DNA of 64,000 nucleotides, taken from Chryseobacterium sp. Leaf405. GTDB lineage: Bacteria > Bacteroidota > Bacteroidia > Flavobacteriales > Weeksellaceae. How positions within the stretch are numbered: the stretch's first letter is position 1; the number at the start of each line of letters is the position of its first letter. Where the stretch lies: assembly GCF_001425355.1 (NCBI RefSeq), contig NZ_LMQN01000019.1, positions 62,001 through 126,000 on the forward strand, written 5' to 3'. The position numbers and the translations under genes were made by a program. The notes under the pieces are model-generated. The model made no database searches, had not been told where the DNA came from, and worked only from the letters and a program-made list of their open reading frames with translations. Shown here one piece after another: positions 6,944-15,533 of this stretch.

Positions 6944-9736
6944 TTAAAAGCTGTAGCCAAGTGTTAAACTGATGTTAGTTCCTGTTACTCTGTCTATAGC
7001 AAGTGCATCTGCACTGTCGTATTTTTTGTTATTGTTCAGATCATGATAGAATCTCGCATGACGGTTTAAGATGTCTGAAACGTTAAGTTTGATTTCTCCT
7101 TTATTCTGCCAGATTTTTTTAGCAACCTGAAAATCAAGAAGTGGTCTTGGAGCTTCCCAGATTGGTGGGATTTGGTCATTTCCTACATAAAGAATTCTTC
7201 TTCCGATCATGTTGAAAAGTACAGTTGAAGTCCAGCCTGTTTTTTCAGTGTCATACTGAAGACTCAGGTTTACCGTGTAAGGAGATTGCCCCTGCATTGG
7301 TCGGTCTGTCTTCGTAGCCTCGTCGGTTACCTTGTTTTTAATTAAAGCGAAGTTACCGCCCAATGTGAAGTTTTTAAGAGCACTGAAGAAATCCAGTTTT
7401 TTTCTGAATTCCAATTCAGCTCCGTAAGCATCGGCTTTATCTACATTCAAATAGTTGAAAGTGTTACTTGTACCAACACCAGACTGGTTGAAATATAATT
7501 CGATCGGATTTTTAAAGTTTTTATAGAAACCTGCGAAAGAAAGGATTTCTCCATTTCTTGGGTACCATTCCCAACGGACGTCTGCATTAGTGATTTTAGT
7601 TCTCTGGATGTTTTTATTACCCACAACTGTAGCTCCCAAATCGAAATCGTAATAGGCCAGCGGAGAAACTTCTCTAAATTCTGGTCTTACAACAGTCTGC
7701 GAACCTGCAACACGTAGATTCATGTTATTGGCTAACTTGAATGTCATGTTTAAAGCAGGTAAAAAGTCGGTAACACGTGTGTTTACAAAACGGTCGTCGC
7801 TTCTTTTTGTACTTCCTACCAATTGGTCGAAGTTTTCAACTCTTAATCCCCAAACAGCTCTGAACCATGATGTGAAGTTATTGTCCATTTGTAAATAACC
7901 TGCGTTAAGAATCGTATTGGCAATATATCTGTACTGGTTTCCGGCGATTTCGTCGAATGTAAATTTGCTTCCGTCTGTTCCGAAGTTTTCAGCATTGAAA
8001 ATGGTTTCGAAAGGCTGAGAAAGTAATCCTTGATTGTAACCTTCTAACCTTACTGAGAAAGGTCTTGAGTTATATATTCTGTCTTTTACCTGGAATAAAT
8101 ATCCTCCTTTTAAGGTTTGTTTTTGTCCGAATAGTTCGAAATTTTTAGATACATCACCACCTGCATTATATAAATAATCGCTAAGTGTAGAGTAGAATAC
8201 ACTTCCTGATTTTTGTGAAAGTCCGTTTGAAATTAATGCTAAATAAGGACTTCCGTTAATATCAGGATACTGGTTGTACTGAAGACGTTGTAATAATGGA
8301 ATATACTGATCCAAAATACCGAAACTTCCGTACCAGTTGAAAGTAAGACCGCCCAAAGCATCTATTTTATGAGTACCGTTTAAAGTTGAATTATAGAAAG
8401 TAGTTTCTTTAAATCCAATCTCTCTTGCGATAATGTTGGTTCCGTTGATAGGATCAAATTCAAAATCTTTTCCCGTTCTGAAAGACATATGATTTACCGT
8501 GTTATTGGTAATGATATTCTTCAGGGAAATTTTGTTGTTGCTGTTCAGCTTTAAAGTAAGGTTTAATAAACCTCCTAAAATAACATCGTTTTGATATTTT
8601 TCAGTGTCATAATTAAAGTTGGTGTCAGCCAGCTGATCGTTGATCGTGAAGAAACTGTTCTTAGTTTCAGTTCTTCTTTTATTGTTACTGTAATTTAGAA
8701 CGGCAATTACTCCTAAATCTTTTCCAAAAAGTTTTGTGTTGAAACCTCCGTCTAACTGTAAGTTTACGTTTTCAGGAAATCCGATAGAATTATATCCTAA
8801 ATTTTTTACATAGGGTTGACCGATTGCTGTTTTACCGGCATCATCCAAAATCGTGAAAGAGTTTTTCGCCGGCATATTTGCGGGAAGCTTTCTGTAGCCA
8901 TCATCAATTCCTAAGAAATCCCATTTTCCGCCTTTCTGCATTTTAAATTCCTGTCCCATCGTGATAGAGTTTCCTCCGACACCAACTTGTAGGTTAAAGA
9001 AATTTTTATTAGGAATATCTTTAGTGTTTACCTGGATCAATCCACCTGCCCATTCACCGCTGTATTCCGGAATAAACGTTTTGTTGATAACCAATGTTTC
9101 AATAACGTTTGCAGGGAAAAGGTCGAAAGAGAACGTCTTTCTGTCCGGCTCTGTACTTGATAACTGAATACCATTCAACATTGCCTGATTGTAACGGTCT
9201 GATAAACCTCTTACAACAATGTATTTTCCGTCGAATAAACTTACTCCCGAAACTCTTTTCAGAACTTCTCCTGTATTTCTGTCCGGGCTTCTTTTAATAG
9301 CTTCAACACCGATTACCTGAGAAACTACTCCAGAATTTCTTTGCAAACCAATAGTAGATGCAATTGTTTCTTTTCTTGCGTTGGATTTTATGACAACACC
9401 TTCAATTTGTTTTTCTTTGGTAGAGGGTTTATCCAAAACAATATCAAGATGGGTACTTGCATCATTCTTTACAATTACCTCACTTATTTCTTTTCTATTG
9501 TATCCGTTGGAAGTTACCGTTATAATGTAGTTGGTTCCTGGGGGAAGATTGAAAGAGTAGTTTCCGGAAATGTCAGTCGTCACTTCCTGATCATTTACCT
9601 TTACTTTTACTCCTTCTATGGGAGTATTATCTTTCTCATCCAATATCCTACCTTCTAATACATGGCTTTGTGCAAAAGCAAAGCCTGCGGAAAACAAGGC
9701 AAGCAGCATAATGCTCTTGTGGAATTGTTTTTTCAT
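6944..9736 (-). CDS. TonB-dependent outer-membrane receptor
   Basis: A 930-residue receptor for energised uptake through the outer membrane. Signal peptide about 1-22 (ends AFAQ); a carboxypeptidase-regulatory-like beta-sandwich about 25-107, as in many Bacteroidota receptors; a plug domain about 125-235 with the segment VLKRVSGVSL and the conserved NGIQLSSTEPDR stretch; then a 22-strand barrel ending in aromatic SF. Heads a three-gene minus-strand unit with two surface lipoproteins and is divergent from a PhoB/PhoR-like pair, with 191 bp between the starts. No SusD-type partner is present. The substrate is not visible from sequence; phosphate-limited uptake is a hypothesis based on the regulators. 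Confidence 0.92.
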   Translation of the reverse strand: MKKQFHKSIMLLALFSAGFAFAQSHVLEGRILDEKDNTPIEGVKVKVNDQEVTTDISGNYSFNLPPGTNYIITVTSNGYNRKEISEVIVKNDASTHLDIVLDKPSTKEKQIEGVVIKSNARKETIASTIGLQRNSGVVSQVIGVEAIKRSPDRNTGEVLKRVSGVSLFDGKYIVVRGLSDRYNQAMLNGIQLSSTEPDRKTFSFDLFPANVIETLVINKTFIPEYSGEWAGGLIQVNTKDIPNKNFFNLQVGVGGNSITMGQEFKMQKGGKWDFLGIDDGYRKLPANMPAKNSFTILDDAGKTAIGQPYVKNLGYNSIGFPENVNLQLDGGFNTKLFGKDLGVIAVLNYSNNKRRTETKNSFFTINDQLADTNFNYDTEKYQNDVILGGLLNLTLKLNSNNKISLKNIITNNTVNHMSFRTGKDFEFDPINGTNIIAREIGFKETTFYNSTLNGTHKIDALGGLTFNWYGSFGILDQYIPLLQRLQYNQYPDINGSPYLALISNGLSQKSGSVFYSTLSDYLYNAGGDVSKNFELFGQKQTLKGGYLFQVKDRIYNSRPFSVRLEGYNQGLLSQPFETIFNAENFGTDGSKFTFDEIAGNQYRYIANTILNAGYLQMDNNFTSWFRAVWGLRVENFDQLVGSTKRSDDRFVNTRVTDFLPALNMTFKLANNMNLRVAGSQTVVRPEFREVSPLAYYDFDLGATVVGNKNIQRTKITNADVRWEWYPRNGEILSFAGFYKNFKNPIELYFNQSGVGTSNTFNYLNVDKADAYGAELEFRKKLDFFSALKNFTLGGNFALIKNKVTDEATKTDRPMQGQSPYTVNLSLQYDTEKTGWTSTVLFNMIGRRILYVGNDQIPPIWEAPRPLLDFQVAKKIWQNKGEIKLNVSDILNRHARFYHDLNNNKKYDSADALAIDRVTGTNISLTLGYSF

Positions 9737-9819
9737 TTTACTTTATCTTACTATATTCTTTCGGTGCAAAGGAATAAAGAATTGACGGGGTAAATGGTTT
9801 AGCGAAATTTAATTTTTTC

Positions 9820-9841
9820 TTAACTAAACATTAACAAAACG
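9820..9841. promoter_or_regulatory. Tandem 11-bp direct repeats, candidate regulator site
   Basis: TTAACTAAACA is followed directly by TTAACAAAACG, nine of eleven positions equal. Response regulators of the OmpR/PhoB family bind tandem 11-bp half sites. It lies in the divergent region between the TonB receptor and the adjacent OmpR-type regulator. A further CTGTCAT, like one enterobacterial Pho-box half site, occurs at 9885-9891. Confidence 0.45.
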
Positions 9842-9902
9842 ATATTATTGTTAACTTTATATGAACGATCCCCCTTTTGTTAAACTGTCATTAAAATATT
9901 AT

Positions 9903-9910
9903 TAACTTTG
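9903..9910 (+). promoter_or_regulatory. -7 promoter element of the two-component operon
   Basis: TAACTTTG fits TAnnTTTG, 17 bases before the ATG at 9928. A TTTG at 9876-9879, 23 bases upstream, is a possible -33 box. Confidence 0.5.
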
Positions 9911-9927
9911 AGCCGTAAAAATTGAAA

Positions 9928-10605
9928 ATGAACCAAAAGAAAATCCTCTTAATAGACGATGAACTGGATATTTTAGAGATTCTGTCTTACAACTTAGAAA
10001 AAGAAGGCTACGACATTCACACCGCTACAAATGGTAACGAAGGTATTGATAAAGCCAAAGAAATTGTTCCGGATCTTATCCTTTTAGATGTCATGATGCC
10101 GGAAAAAGACGGTATCGAAACTTGTCAGGAACTTCGTAAAGTAAAAGAACTTCAAAAGACATTAATTGTTTTCCTTTCTGCAAGAAGCGAAGAGTTTTCA
10201 CAATTGGCAGGTTTCCAGGCTGGTGCAAACGACTACATTGTAAAATTGATCAAACCGAAAATCCTTATCTCTAAAGTAAATGCATTATTACAGTTAACTT
10301 CTCAGGTTTCTGATAATGCTAAATTAATTGAAATCGGAGATTTGGTGATCGATAAAGACAACTTCAGAGTTTCCAAAGCGGGGCAGCAGTTTTTGCTTCC
10401 GAAAAAAGAATTCGATCTTTTGTATTTATTGGCTTCAAACACAGAAAAAGTTTTCAAAAGAGAAGAAATTCTTGAGAGAGTTTGGGGAAATGATGTAATC
10501 GTGGGAGAAAGAACCATCGACGTTCATATCAGAAGACTGAGAGAAAAATTAGGAATCAACACGATTCAGACATTAAAAGGAATTGGGTATAAACTTATCG
10601 TTTAA
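9928..10605 (+). CDS. OmpR/PhoB-family response regulator
   Basis: A 225-residue two-domain transcription regulator. The receiver domain (1-120) has the acidic pocket D10-D11, phosphoacceptor D54 (LILLDVMMPEKDG) and the switch Ser in LSARSE. The usual Lys-Pro pair near the end of the domain is Lys-Leu here (YIVKLIKP), a small deviation. The winged-helix DNA-binding domain spans about 128-224 (ERTIDVHIRRLREKLG). The start is put at ATG 9928; a TTG two codons upstream is less likely. It is followed after 50 bp by its kinase. Closest to the PhoB group by layout. The divergent TonB receptor module is the obvious candidate target. Confidence 0.92.
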   Translation: MNQKKILLIDDELDILEILSYNLEKEGYDIHTATNGNEGIDKAKEIVPDLILLDVMMPEKDGIETCQELRKVKELQKTLIVFLSARSEEFSQLAGFQAGANDYIVKLIKPKILISKVNALLQLTSQVSDNAKLIEIGDLVIDKDNFRVSKAGQQFLLPKKEFDLLYLLASNTEKVFKREEILERVWGNDVIVGERTIDVHIRRLREKLGINTIQTLKGIGYKLIV

Positions 10606-10655
10606 TACTCAATTTCAATTAATTATCTTTACTTAACCATTAAAATGTTGTAAAA

Positions 10656-11687
10656 TTGAAATTTTACAGACTTACACTCGTCGCCTCTTGTCTTCTGACA
10701 TTGGTGATGTTTCTTTTAGTAATCATTTTCGATTCGCTAAAGGATCTTTATGACCAGACCCCTTTCTTCAAAATAGGATTGTTGGTCTGTCTCGTCGCTA
10801 TTTTTATCATTAATTATCTAGTTCTCCAGCTACTTTTTGCCTATTACGGTAAAAAACAGATTCGTGGGCTTTCGCAGATTTTGCCGCAGGAAATTGTACA
10901 TGCGAATGATGAAAATATTACCATTAAAGAATTAGGCGAAAGATTTTCAGACTTAAATCAGCAGAAAGTTACCGAACTGGATACGATGAAGGAAATGGAA
11001 AGCTACCGTAAAGAATACATCGGAAATGTTTCTCATGAACTTAAAACACCATTGTTTTCTATTCAGGGTTATGTGGAAACACTCAGAGACGGCGGGGTAG
11101 ATAATCTTACCATCCGTGATAAATATCTTGAAAGAATTGATATTTCTGTAGAAAGATTAATTGCTATTGTTAAAGATCTTGATATGATCAACAGGCTTGA
11201 AGCTGGCGAGATTAATCTTACCGTTTCAAGATTCGACGTGAATGTTTTGATCAAAGAGATTTTTGATTTATTAGATCTGGAAGCGGAAAAGCACAATACA
11301 ACATTACAGATTCAGACGCTTCTTCCGCAGATTTTTGTGGATGCTGATAAACAGAAAGTTTCGCAGGTTTTTATTAATTTAATTTCAAACGCCATTCACT
11401 ACGCCAATCGGCAGGAAGCTAAAGTTGTGGTAAAGACTAGCGTTCTTAAAAATAAAGTCCTGATAGAAGTGATCGACAACGGAATGGGAATAAAACCCGA
11501 AAGTTTACCAAGAATTTTCGAAAGATTCTATCGTGTGGAAACCAGCAGAAGCAGAAGAGAAGGCGGATCCGGACTGGGATTGGCAATTGTAAAACACATT
11601 CTGGAAGCCCATGACGAAAACATTACCGTAGAAAGTGTATACCTTGAAGGAACCAAATTCAGTTTTATGCTCGAAAAAAGTAAATAA
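10656..11687 (+). CDS. PhoR-like sensor histidine kinase
   Basis: Membrane kinase of 343 residues that would phosphorylate the preceding regulator. Two membrane helices (about 7-25 and 40-63) leave only a short periplasmic loop, so it probably senses through its membrane part or a partner, as PhoR does. HisKA domain with H127 (VSHELKTP), then the ATPase N box (ISNAIHYAN), G1 (DNGMGI), F box (FERFYR) and G2 (GSGLGLAIV). There is no PAS domain. The only sensible start is a TTG at 10656 (MKFYRLTL); no ATG is in frame near it. This rare start may lower expression relative to the regulator. Confidence 0.9.
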   Translation: MKFYRLTLVASCLLTLVMFLLVIIFDSLKDLYDQTPFFKIGLLVCLVAIFIINYLVLQLLFAYYGKKQIRGLSQILPQEIVHANDENITIKELGERFSDLNQQKVTELDTMKEMESYRKEYIGNVSHELKTPLFSIQGYVETLRDGGVDNLTIRDKYLERIDISVERLIAIVKDLDMINRLEAGEINLTVSRFDVNVLIKEIFDLLDLEAEKHNTTLQIQTLLPQIFVDADKQKVSQVFINLISNAIHYANRQEAKVVVKTSVLKNKVLIEVIDNGMGIKPESLPRIFERFYRVETSRSRREGGSGLGLAIVKHILEAHDENITVESVYLEGTKFSFMLEKSK

Positions 11688-11759
11688 TTTCGCAAAATGT
11701 AAGGAAAAAAAATATTTTAAAAAATCCTGAAATATTTTTTTGTCACCTCTCATTTATTT

Positions 11760-11767
11760 TATATTTG
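11760..11767 (+). promoter_or_regulatory. Promoter of the acidic-tail protein gene
   Basis: TATATTTG (-7) with TTTG at 11739-11742 (-33), spacer 17 bp, a good Bacteroidota-type promoter 46 bases before the ATG. Confidence 0.65.
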
Positions 11768-11813
11768 CAAGAGAGATTTATCATAACAAAGGCAAAAAGT
11801 AATTTAAAAACTG

Positions 11814-12407
11814 ATGGTTTATAAAATCCGCGTAATATTAGATGCGAAAGAAGATATCTTCCGAGATGTCGAAGTTAAAGGAAAACAGACGCTATGGAAC
11901 TTGCATTTAGGAATTAAAAGTGCATTCAGCTTACAGGGAGAAGAGCTTTCTACATTCAATCTGCTTGAAGAAGACGGAACGATTGTAAAAAGTGTTCCGC
12001 TGGAAGATATGAGTGATGACGGCGATGGAGAGATTATGTCGGATGTATACATCGATGAGGCTTTCGAAAATGTAGGAGATAAAGCACAGTTCCAGTACGG
12101 ACTTCTTGACCTTTGGGAATTTTTCTGTGAATTGGTAGAGGTTATCGACGAAACAAAAGGAGTTAATTATCCTATCACGGTTTACAGATTTGGAAATGTT
12201 CCGTTGAAGGCGCCAAGCAAAAGCGGTAACGGAGGATCTAAAAAGAAATCGGCAATGCCTTTAATGGATGATGATTTCGGTTTTGATGATGATTTGGTGG
12301 TAAGTGGTAACTTTGAAGATGAAGATGACGACAATTTTGATGATGAGGAAGAAGAAGACTACAACGATGATGTTTTCGATGACGAAGATGACAACGATGA
12401 AAGATAA
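11814..12407 (+). CDS. pRiA4b ORF-3-like protein with acidic tail
   Basis: The first ~140 residues match the plasmid pRiA4b ORF-3-like domain (also called IS1096 passenger TnpR-like): IRVILDAKEDIFRDVEVKG, then a segment beginning TLWNLHLGIKSAFSL and a DLWEFFCELVEV helix. The fold is small alpha/beta and its role is unknown; the name reflects first finds on mobile DNA, not an activity. The last ~50 residues are almost wholly Asp and Glu, after a short basic linker (KKKS). Such tails mimic nucleic acid or bind basic proteins and metals. No transposase is nearby and the gene has its own promoter and terminator, so it looks like a settled chromosomal gene. Confidence 0.75.
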   Translation: MVYKIRVILDAKEDIFRDVEVKGKQTLWNLHLGIKSAFSLQGEELSTFNLLEEDGTIVKSVPLEDMSDDGDGEIMSDVYIDEAFENVGDKAQFQYGLLDLWEFFCELVEVIDETKGVNYPITVYRFGNVPLKAPSKSGNGGSKKKSAMPLMDDDFGFDDDLVVSGNFEDEDDDNFDDEEEEDYNDDVFDDEDDNDER

Positions 12408-12426
12408 TTAAAGTATAAAAATATAT

Positions 12427-12454
12427 GCCCTGAATGAAAATTCGGGGCTTTTTT
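12427..12454 (+). terminator. Terminator
   Basis: GCCCTGAA pairs with TTCGGGGC (one G-T pair) and six Ts follow. Confidence 0.85.
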
Positions 12455-12469
12455 GTGTGATAACTTTAT

Positions 12470-12554
12470 GATAGATTTTTTCTTCACTTTATTAAAAAAA
12501 ATACTCGACTTGACGAATTTAATATCAAAAATTTTCAAAATGTACAATCGGTTA
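12470..12554 (+). repeat. Partial copy of the ~123-bp interspersed element
   Basis: Aligns over ~85 bp with the right half and right flank of the element at 56656-56778: TTTTTTCTTCACTTT, then ACTCGACTTGACGAATT, then AATTTTCAAAATGTA. The left half is missing. Confidence 0.65.
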
Positions 12555-12614
12555 CTCATTTAAATTTCAAACAACTTTAATCCTCAAATAATCATTCTTT
12601 TCAGCCACAATCCC

Positions 12615-12622
12615 TATTTTTG
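12615..12622 (+). promoter_or_regulatory. -7 promoter element of the GH13 gene
   Basis: TATTTTTG fits TAnnTTTG. It lies 89 bases before the ATG, implying a leader of roughly 80 bases. Confidence 0.45.
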
Positions 12623-12711
12623 TTGAAAGAGAATTAATAAAAATATTAATTTTATAAGTCACCATTGGTTTGGGAATTGTTTCCTTTACCATTCAAAAAT
12701 GAAAGAAAAGC

Positions 12712-13986
12712 ATGACAGATTTACCTAAAAACTGGAAACATACTACAAATATCTACGAAGTTAACGTAAGACAATATACAAAAGAAGGAACTTTCAAAGC
12801 ATTTGAAAAAGAAATGCCAAGATTGAAATCGATGGGTGTGAAAACACTTTGGTTTATGCCTATTACACCGATTGCTCAAGAAAACAAAAAAGGAAGCTTG
12901 GGAAGTCCTTATGCAGCATCAGATTATACTTCTGTCAATCACGAATTCGGAACTTTAGATGATTTCAAACATCTGGTGAACGAAGCGCACCGATTAGGAT
13001 TTAAAGTTATTATTGACTGGGTAGCAAATCACACGGGTTGGGATCATATCTGGACAAAAACTCATCCCGAATTTTACCTGAAAGATCCCGATGGCAGTTT
13101 TCACCGTGCTTCAGGGATGGATGATATTATCGAACTGGATTATACAAATCAGGAAATGCGTCAGGAAATGATCGATGCCATGAAATTTTGGATCAGAGAA
13201 ACTGATATCGACGGTTTCCGTTGCGATTTAGCTTCTTGGGTAGAGGTTGATTTCTGGCAGCAGGCTCGCCCTGAAGTTGAAAAAATCAAACCGCTTTTCT
13301 GGTTAGGTGAATTTGATGAATTAGAAAGTCCGGAACACGGAAAAGTTTTCGATGCAAGTTATTCTTGGAAATGGATGCATAAATCAGCCGATTATTATAA
13401 ACAAAATGAACCTCTTTTGGAGTTAACAGATCTATTAAGAAAATATTCCGCAATTGGAGACGGTTCTATGAGAGCTTGGTTTACCACAAACCACGACGAA
13501 AATTCATGGAACGGGACAGAATACGAAAAATATGAAGTAATTACAAAACCAATGGCTGTATTTTCAGCAACATGGAATGGTATTCCGCTGTTGTATTCCG
13601 GACAGGAACTTCCCAATATGAAGCGTTTAGAGTTTTTTGAAAAAGATGCAATCGAATGGACAAACAATTATGAAATGGCAGGTTTTTATAAAACTTTATT
13701 AGATTTAAAATCATCAAATCCGGCTTTAAGAGGCGGAGATCCTGATTTAACAACCTATCTTTTAAATACAACTGCTAATGATAAAATTTTAGCTTACATA
13801 AGAAAGAATGGCAATGACGAAGTTCTGGTAGTTTTAAATATGTCAAAAGAAGCTGTTAATTTCTCCATCGAAGATGATCATTTATCAGGACCTTTCAAAA
13901 ATGTTTTTGATAAAACGAAAAGAAATTTTGATGATGAAAAATATTTTGATTTCAATATTTCAGATTATTCAGTTTTTGAGAAATAA
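12712..13986 (+). CDS. Cytoplasmic alpha-amylase-family glycoside hydrolase (GH13)
   Basis: A 424-residue GH13 TIM-barrel enzyme acting on alpha-glucans or maltooligosaccharides. All four GH13 blocks are present: IDWVANHTGW (D102, N106, H107), DGFRCDLASW with nucleophile D172, WLGEFDE with acid/base E200, and TTNHDENSW (H261, D262). A small C-terminal beta domain (about 350-424) follows. No signal peptide, so it likely works on stored or imported glucan in the cytoplasm, unlike starch-utilisation amylases, which are exported. Its genes for SusCD or glycogen are not nearby. Exact specificity (amylase, glucosidase or glucanotransferase) is uncertain. Confidence 0.88.
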   Translation: MTDLPKNWKHTTNIYEVNVRQYTKEGTFKAFEKEMPRLKSMGVKTLWFMPITPIAQENKKGSLGSPYAASDYTSVNHEFGTLDDFKHLVNEAHRLGFKVIIDWVANHTGWDHIWTKTHPEFYLKDPDGSFHRASGMDDIIELDYTNQEMRQEMIDAMKFWIRETDIDGFRCDLASWVEVDFWQQARPEVEKIKPLFWLGEFDELESPEHGKVFDASYSWKWMHKSADYYKQNEPLLELTDLLRKYSAIGDGSMRAWFTTNHDENSWNGTEYEKYEVITKPMAVFSATWNGIPLLYSGQELPNMKRLEFFEKDAIEWTNNYEMAGFYKTLLDLKSSNPALRGGDPDLTTYLLNTTANDKILAYIRKNGNDEVLVVLNMSKEAVNFSIEDDHLSGPFKNVFDKTKRNFDDEKYFDFNISDYSVFEK

Positions 13987-14017
13987 ATTCTACATTTTTA
14001 TTTTTAGATAAAATTAA

Positions 14018-14044
14018 AAACGCAGATTGAAACTGCGTTTTTTT
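14018..14044 (+). terminator. Terminator after the GH13 gene
   Basis: AAACGCAG and CTGCGTTT form an 8-bp stem with a 7-base loop, followed by Ts. Confidence 0.85.
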
Positions 14045-14080
14045 ATGGAGTAATTTCAGGATTATAGAAAATTTATTTAA

Positions 14081-14088
14081 TACATTTG
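14081..14088 (+). promoter_or_regulatory. -7 promoter element of the GreA-like gene
   Basis: TACATTTG fits TAnnTTTG and lies 23 bases before the ATG. Confidence 0.5.
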
Positions 14089-14111
14089 AAAACTTAATGT
14101 AGATTTTATAC

Positions 14112-14552
14112 ATGGAAAAATCAAAAATTTTAGAACTCATCAAAAATAAAATCACCGAAAAAATTCGAAATCTGGAAAATCTCATTGCCGAAACCAGAGC
14201 TTCAAGCAATGATATGAAAAGTTCGATGGGTGATAAATATGAAACGGGTCGTGAAATGTTACAACAGGAGATTAATAACCTTCAGCGTCAACTGAACGAA
14301 ATGTTAAATCAGCAATCATACATTCAGAAAATTAATGGAGAACCCTCACTGAAGGTACAAAACGGAGCTTTGGTAAAAACCAATAAAGGACTTTTTTATA
14401 TTTCTGCCTCGTTGGGGGAGATCGTTTTTGAAAATCAGAAAATCATGACAGTTTCTGCAGAATCGCCTTTGGTAAAAGCTATGGCAGGATTAAGTAAAGG
14501 ACAGGATTTTTCTATAAATAATGTCAATCAGACCGTTGAAGAAATTTGGTAA
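14112..14552 (+). CDS. GreA/GreB-like protein
   Basis: 146 residues with the layout of transcript-cleavage factors. About 1-75 is a helical hairpin with the GreA-like segment SSMGDKYETGREMLQQEI, normally the arm that enters the polymerase channel. About 85-146 resembles the FKBP-like Gre C-terminal domain: a strand, then ESPLVKAMAGLSKGQDF, matching the SPLGKALLGKKxGD block of GreA. It is shorter than true GreA (~158) and the N-terminal hairpin is divergent, so it may be a Gre-fold competitor or modulator of RNA polymerase rather than a cleavage factor. Monocistronic. This is a motif-level recognition. Confidence 0.6.
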   Translation: MEKSKILELIKNKITEKIRNLENLIAETRASSNDMKSSMGDKYETGREMLQQEINNLQRQLNEMLNQQSYIQKINGEPSLKVQNGALVKTNKGLFYISASLGEIVFENQKIMTVSAESPLVKAMAGLSKGQDFSINNVNQTVEEIW

Positions 14553-14723
14553 ATTTATTTTAAAGATCAAATTTTGTATTAAATAAATATATTTTTAAAA
14601 TAATTAATATTTCATCCAAAAATTTAAGAAAACTTTATTGCTTACTTTGGAAGCAATTGCTATTTTTAATCGTAAATTAGATAAAAGTTAATGTAATAAA
14701 AATCATATTAAAATTTTATCAAT

Positions 14724-15473
14724 ATGGGAATTTTAGACAATAAAGTAGCACTTGTGACAGGCGCAGGATCAGGAATCGGATTAGCAATTGCAGAATTGTA
14801 TGCGAAAGAAGGGGCAAAAGTAATTGTTTCGGACATCAATGAGGAACATGGAAATGGAGCGGTAGAAAAGATTAAATCACAGGGTGGCGAAGCATCATTC
14901 ATAAAAGCAGATACGTCAAATGCAGAACAGGTGGAAGATTTAGTTAAATCGACTGTAGAAATTTACGGAAAATTGGATATCGCCTGCAATAATGCAGGAA
15001 TTGGCGGCGAACAGGAATTAACGGGAAATTATACTTTAGACGGCTGGAGAAAAGTGTTGAGTATAAATTTAGACGGTGTTTTCTACGGCTGCAAATATGA
15101 GCTGGAACAAATGGAGAAAAACGGAGGAGGAGTGATTGTGAATATGGCCTCTATACACGGAACGGTTGCAGCACCGCTTTCATCGGCTTATACGTCGGCA
15201 AAACACGCTGTTGTGGGGCTTACAAAAAATATTGGTGCAGAATATGGGCAGAAAAATATCCGTTGCAACGCTGTCGGTCCGGCTTATATTGAAACACCTC
15301 TTTTAGAAGCTATCAGTGGAGATATGAAGGCAGCTTTAATCGCAAAACATCCGATGGGAAGATTGGGGAAACCCGAAGAAGTCGCAGAATTGGTATTATT
15401 CCTAAGTTCTGAAAAATCTTCATTTATGACAGGAGGCTATTATCTTGTTGATGGAGGTTATACCACAGTTTAA
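14724..15473 (+). CDS. Short-chain dehydrogenase/reductase
   Basis: A classical 249-residue SDR. The Rossmann cofactor motif is TGAGSGIG (12-19), the structural NNAG is at 89-92, and the catalytic set is S143, Y156 and K160 (YTSAK). An acidic residue after beta-2 (SDINEEH, D37) favours NAD(H) over NADP(H). The C-terminus YYLVDGGYTTV is typical of the glucose-1-dehydrogenase/FabG-like subgroup. The substrate cannot be told. It stands alone and is convergent with the LytTR regulator across a shared hairpin. Confidence 0.88.
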   Translation: MGILDNKVALVTGAGSGIGLAIAELYAKEGAKVIVSDINEEHGNGAVEKIKSQGGEASFIKADTSNAEQVEDLVKSTVEIYGKLDIACNNAGIGGEQELTGNYTLDGWRKVLSINLDGVFYGCKYELEQMEKNGGGVIVNMASIHGTVAAPLSSAYTSAKHAVVGLTKNIGAEYGQKNIRCNAVGPAYIETPLLEAISGDMKAALIAKHPMGRLGKPEEVAELVLFLSSEKSSFMTGGYYLVDGGYTTV

Positions 15474-15502
15474 TTAGATAATTTTCACAAATATAACATA
15501 CA

Positions 15503-15531
15503 AAACGGGTTTTTATAGAGCCCGTTTTTTT
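15503..15531 (+). terminator. Terminator between SDR and LytTR genes
   Basis: AACGGGT/GCCCGTT stem followed by seven Ts, two bases before the stop codon of the convergent regulator gene. Confidence 0.8.
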
Positions 15532-15533
15532 AT

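Larger units (their letters stand above)
12408..12711. other. Intergenic region with terminator, repeat and promoter
   Basis: This ~300-bp gap holds the terminator at 12427-12454, a partial copy of the ~123-bp interspersed element at 12470-12554 and the promoter element at 12615-12622. No small gene is evident. Confidence 0.6.

Noticed and set aside
8961..9658. Plus-strand frames opposite the TonB receptor gene
   Set aside because: Antisense to a well-conserved receptor; no start context or family resemblance.
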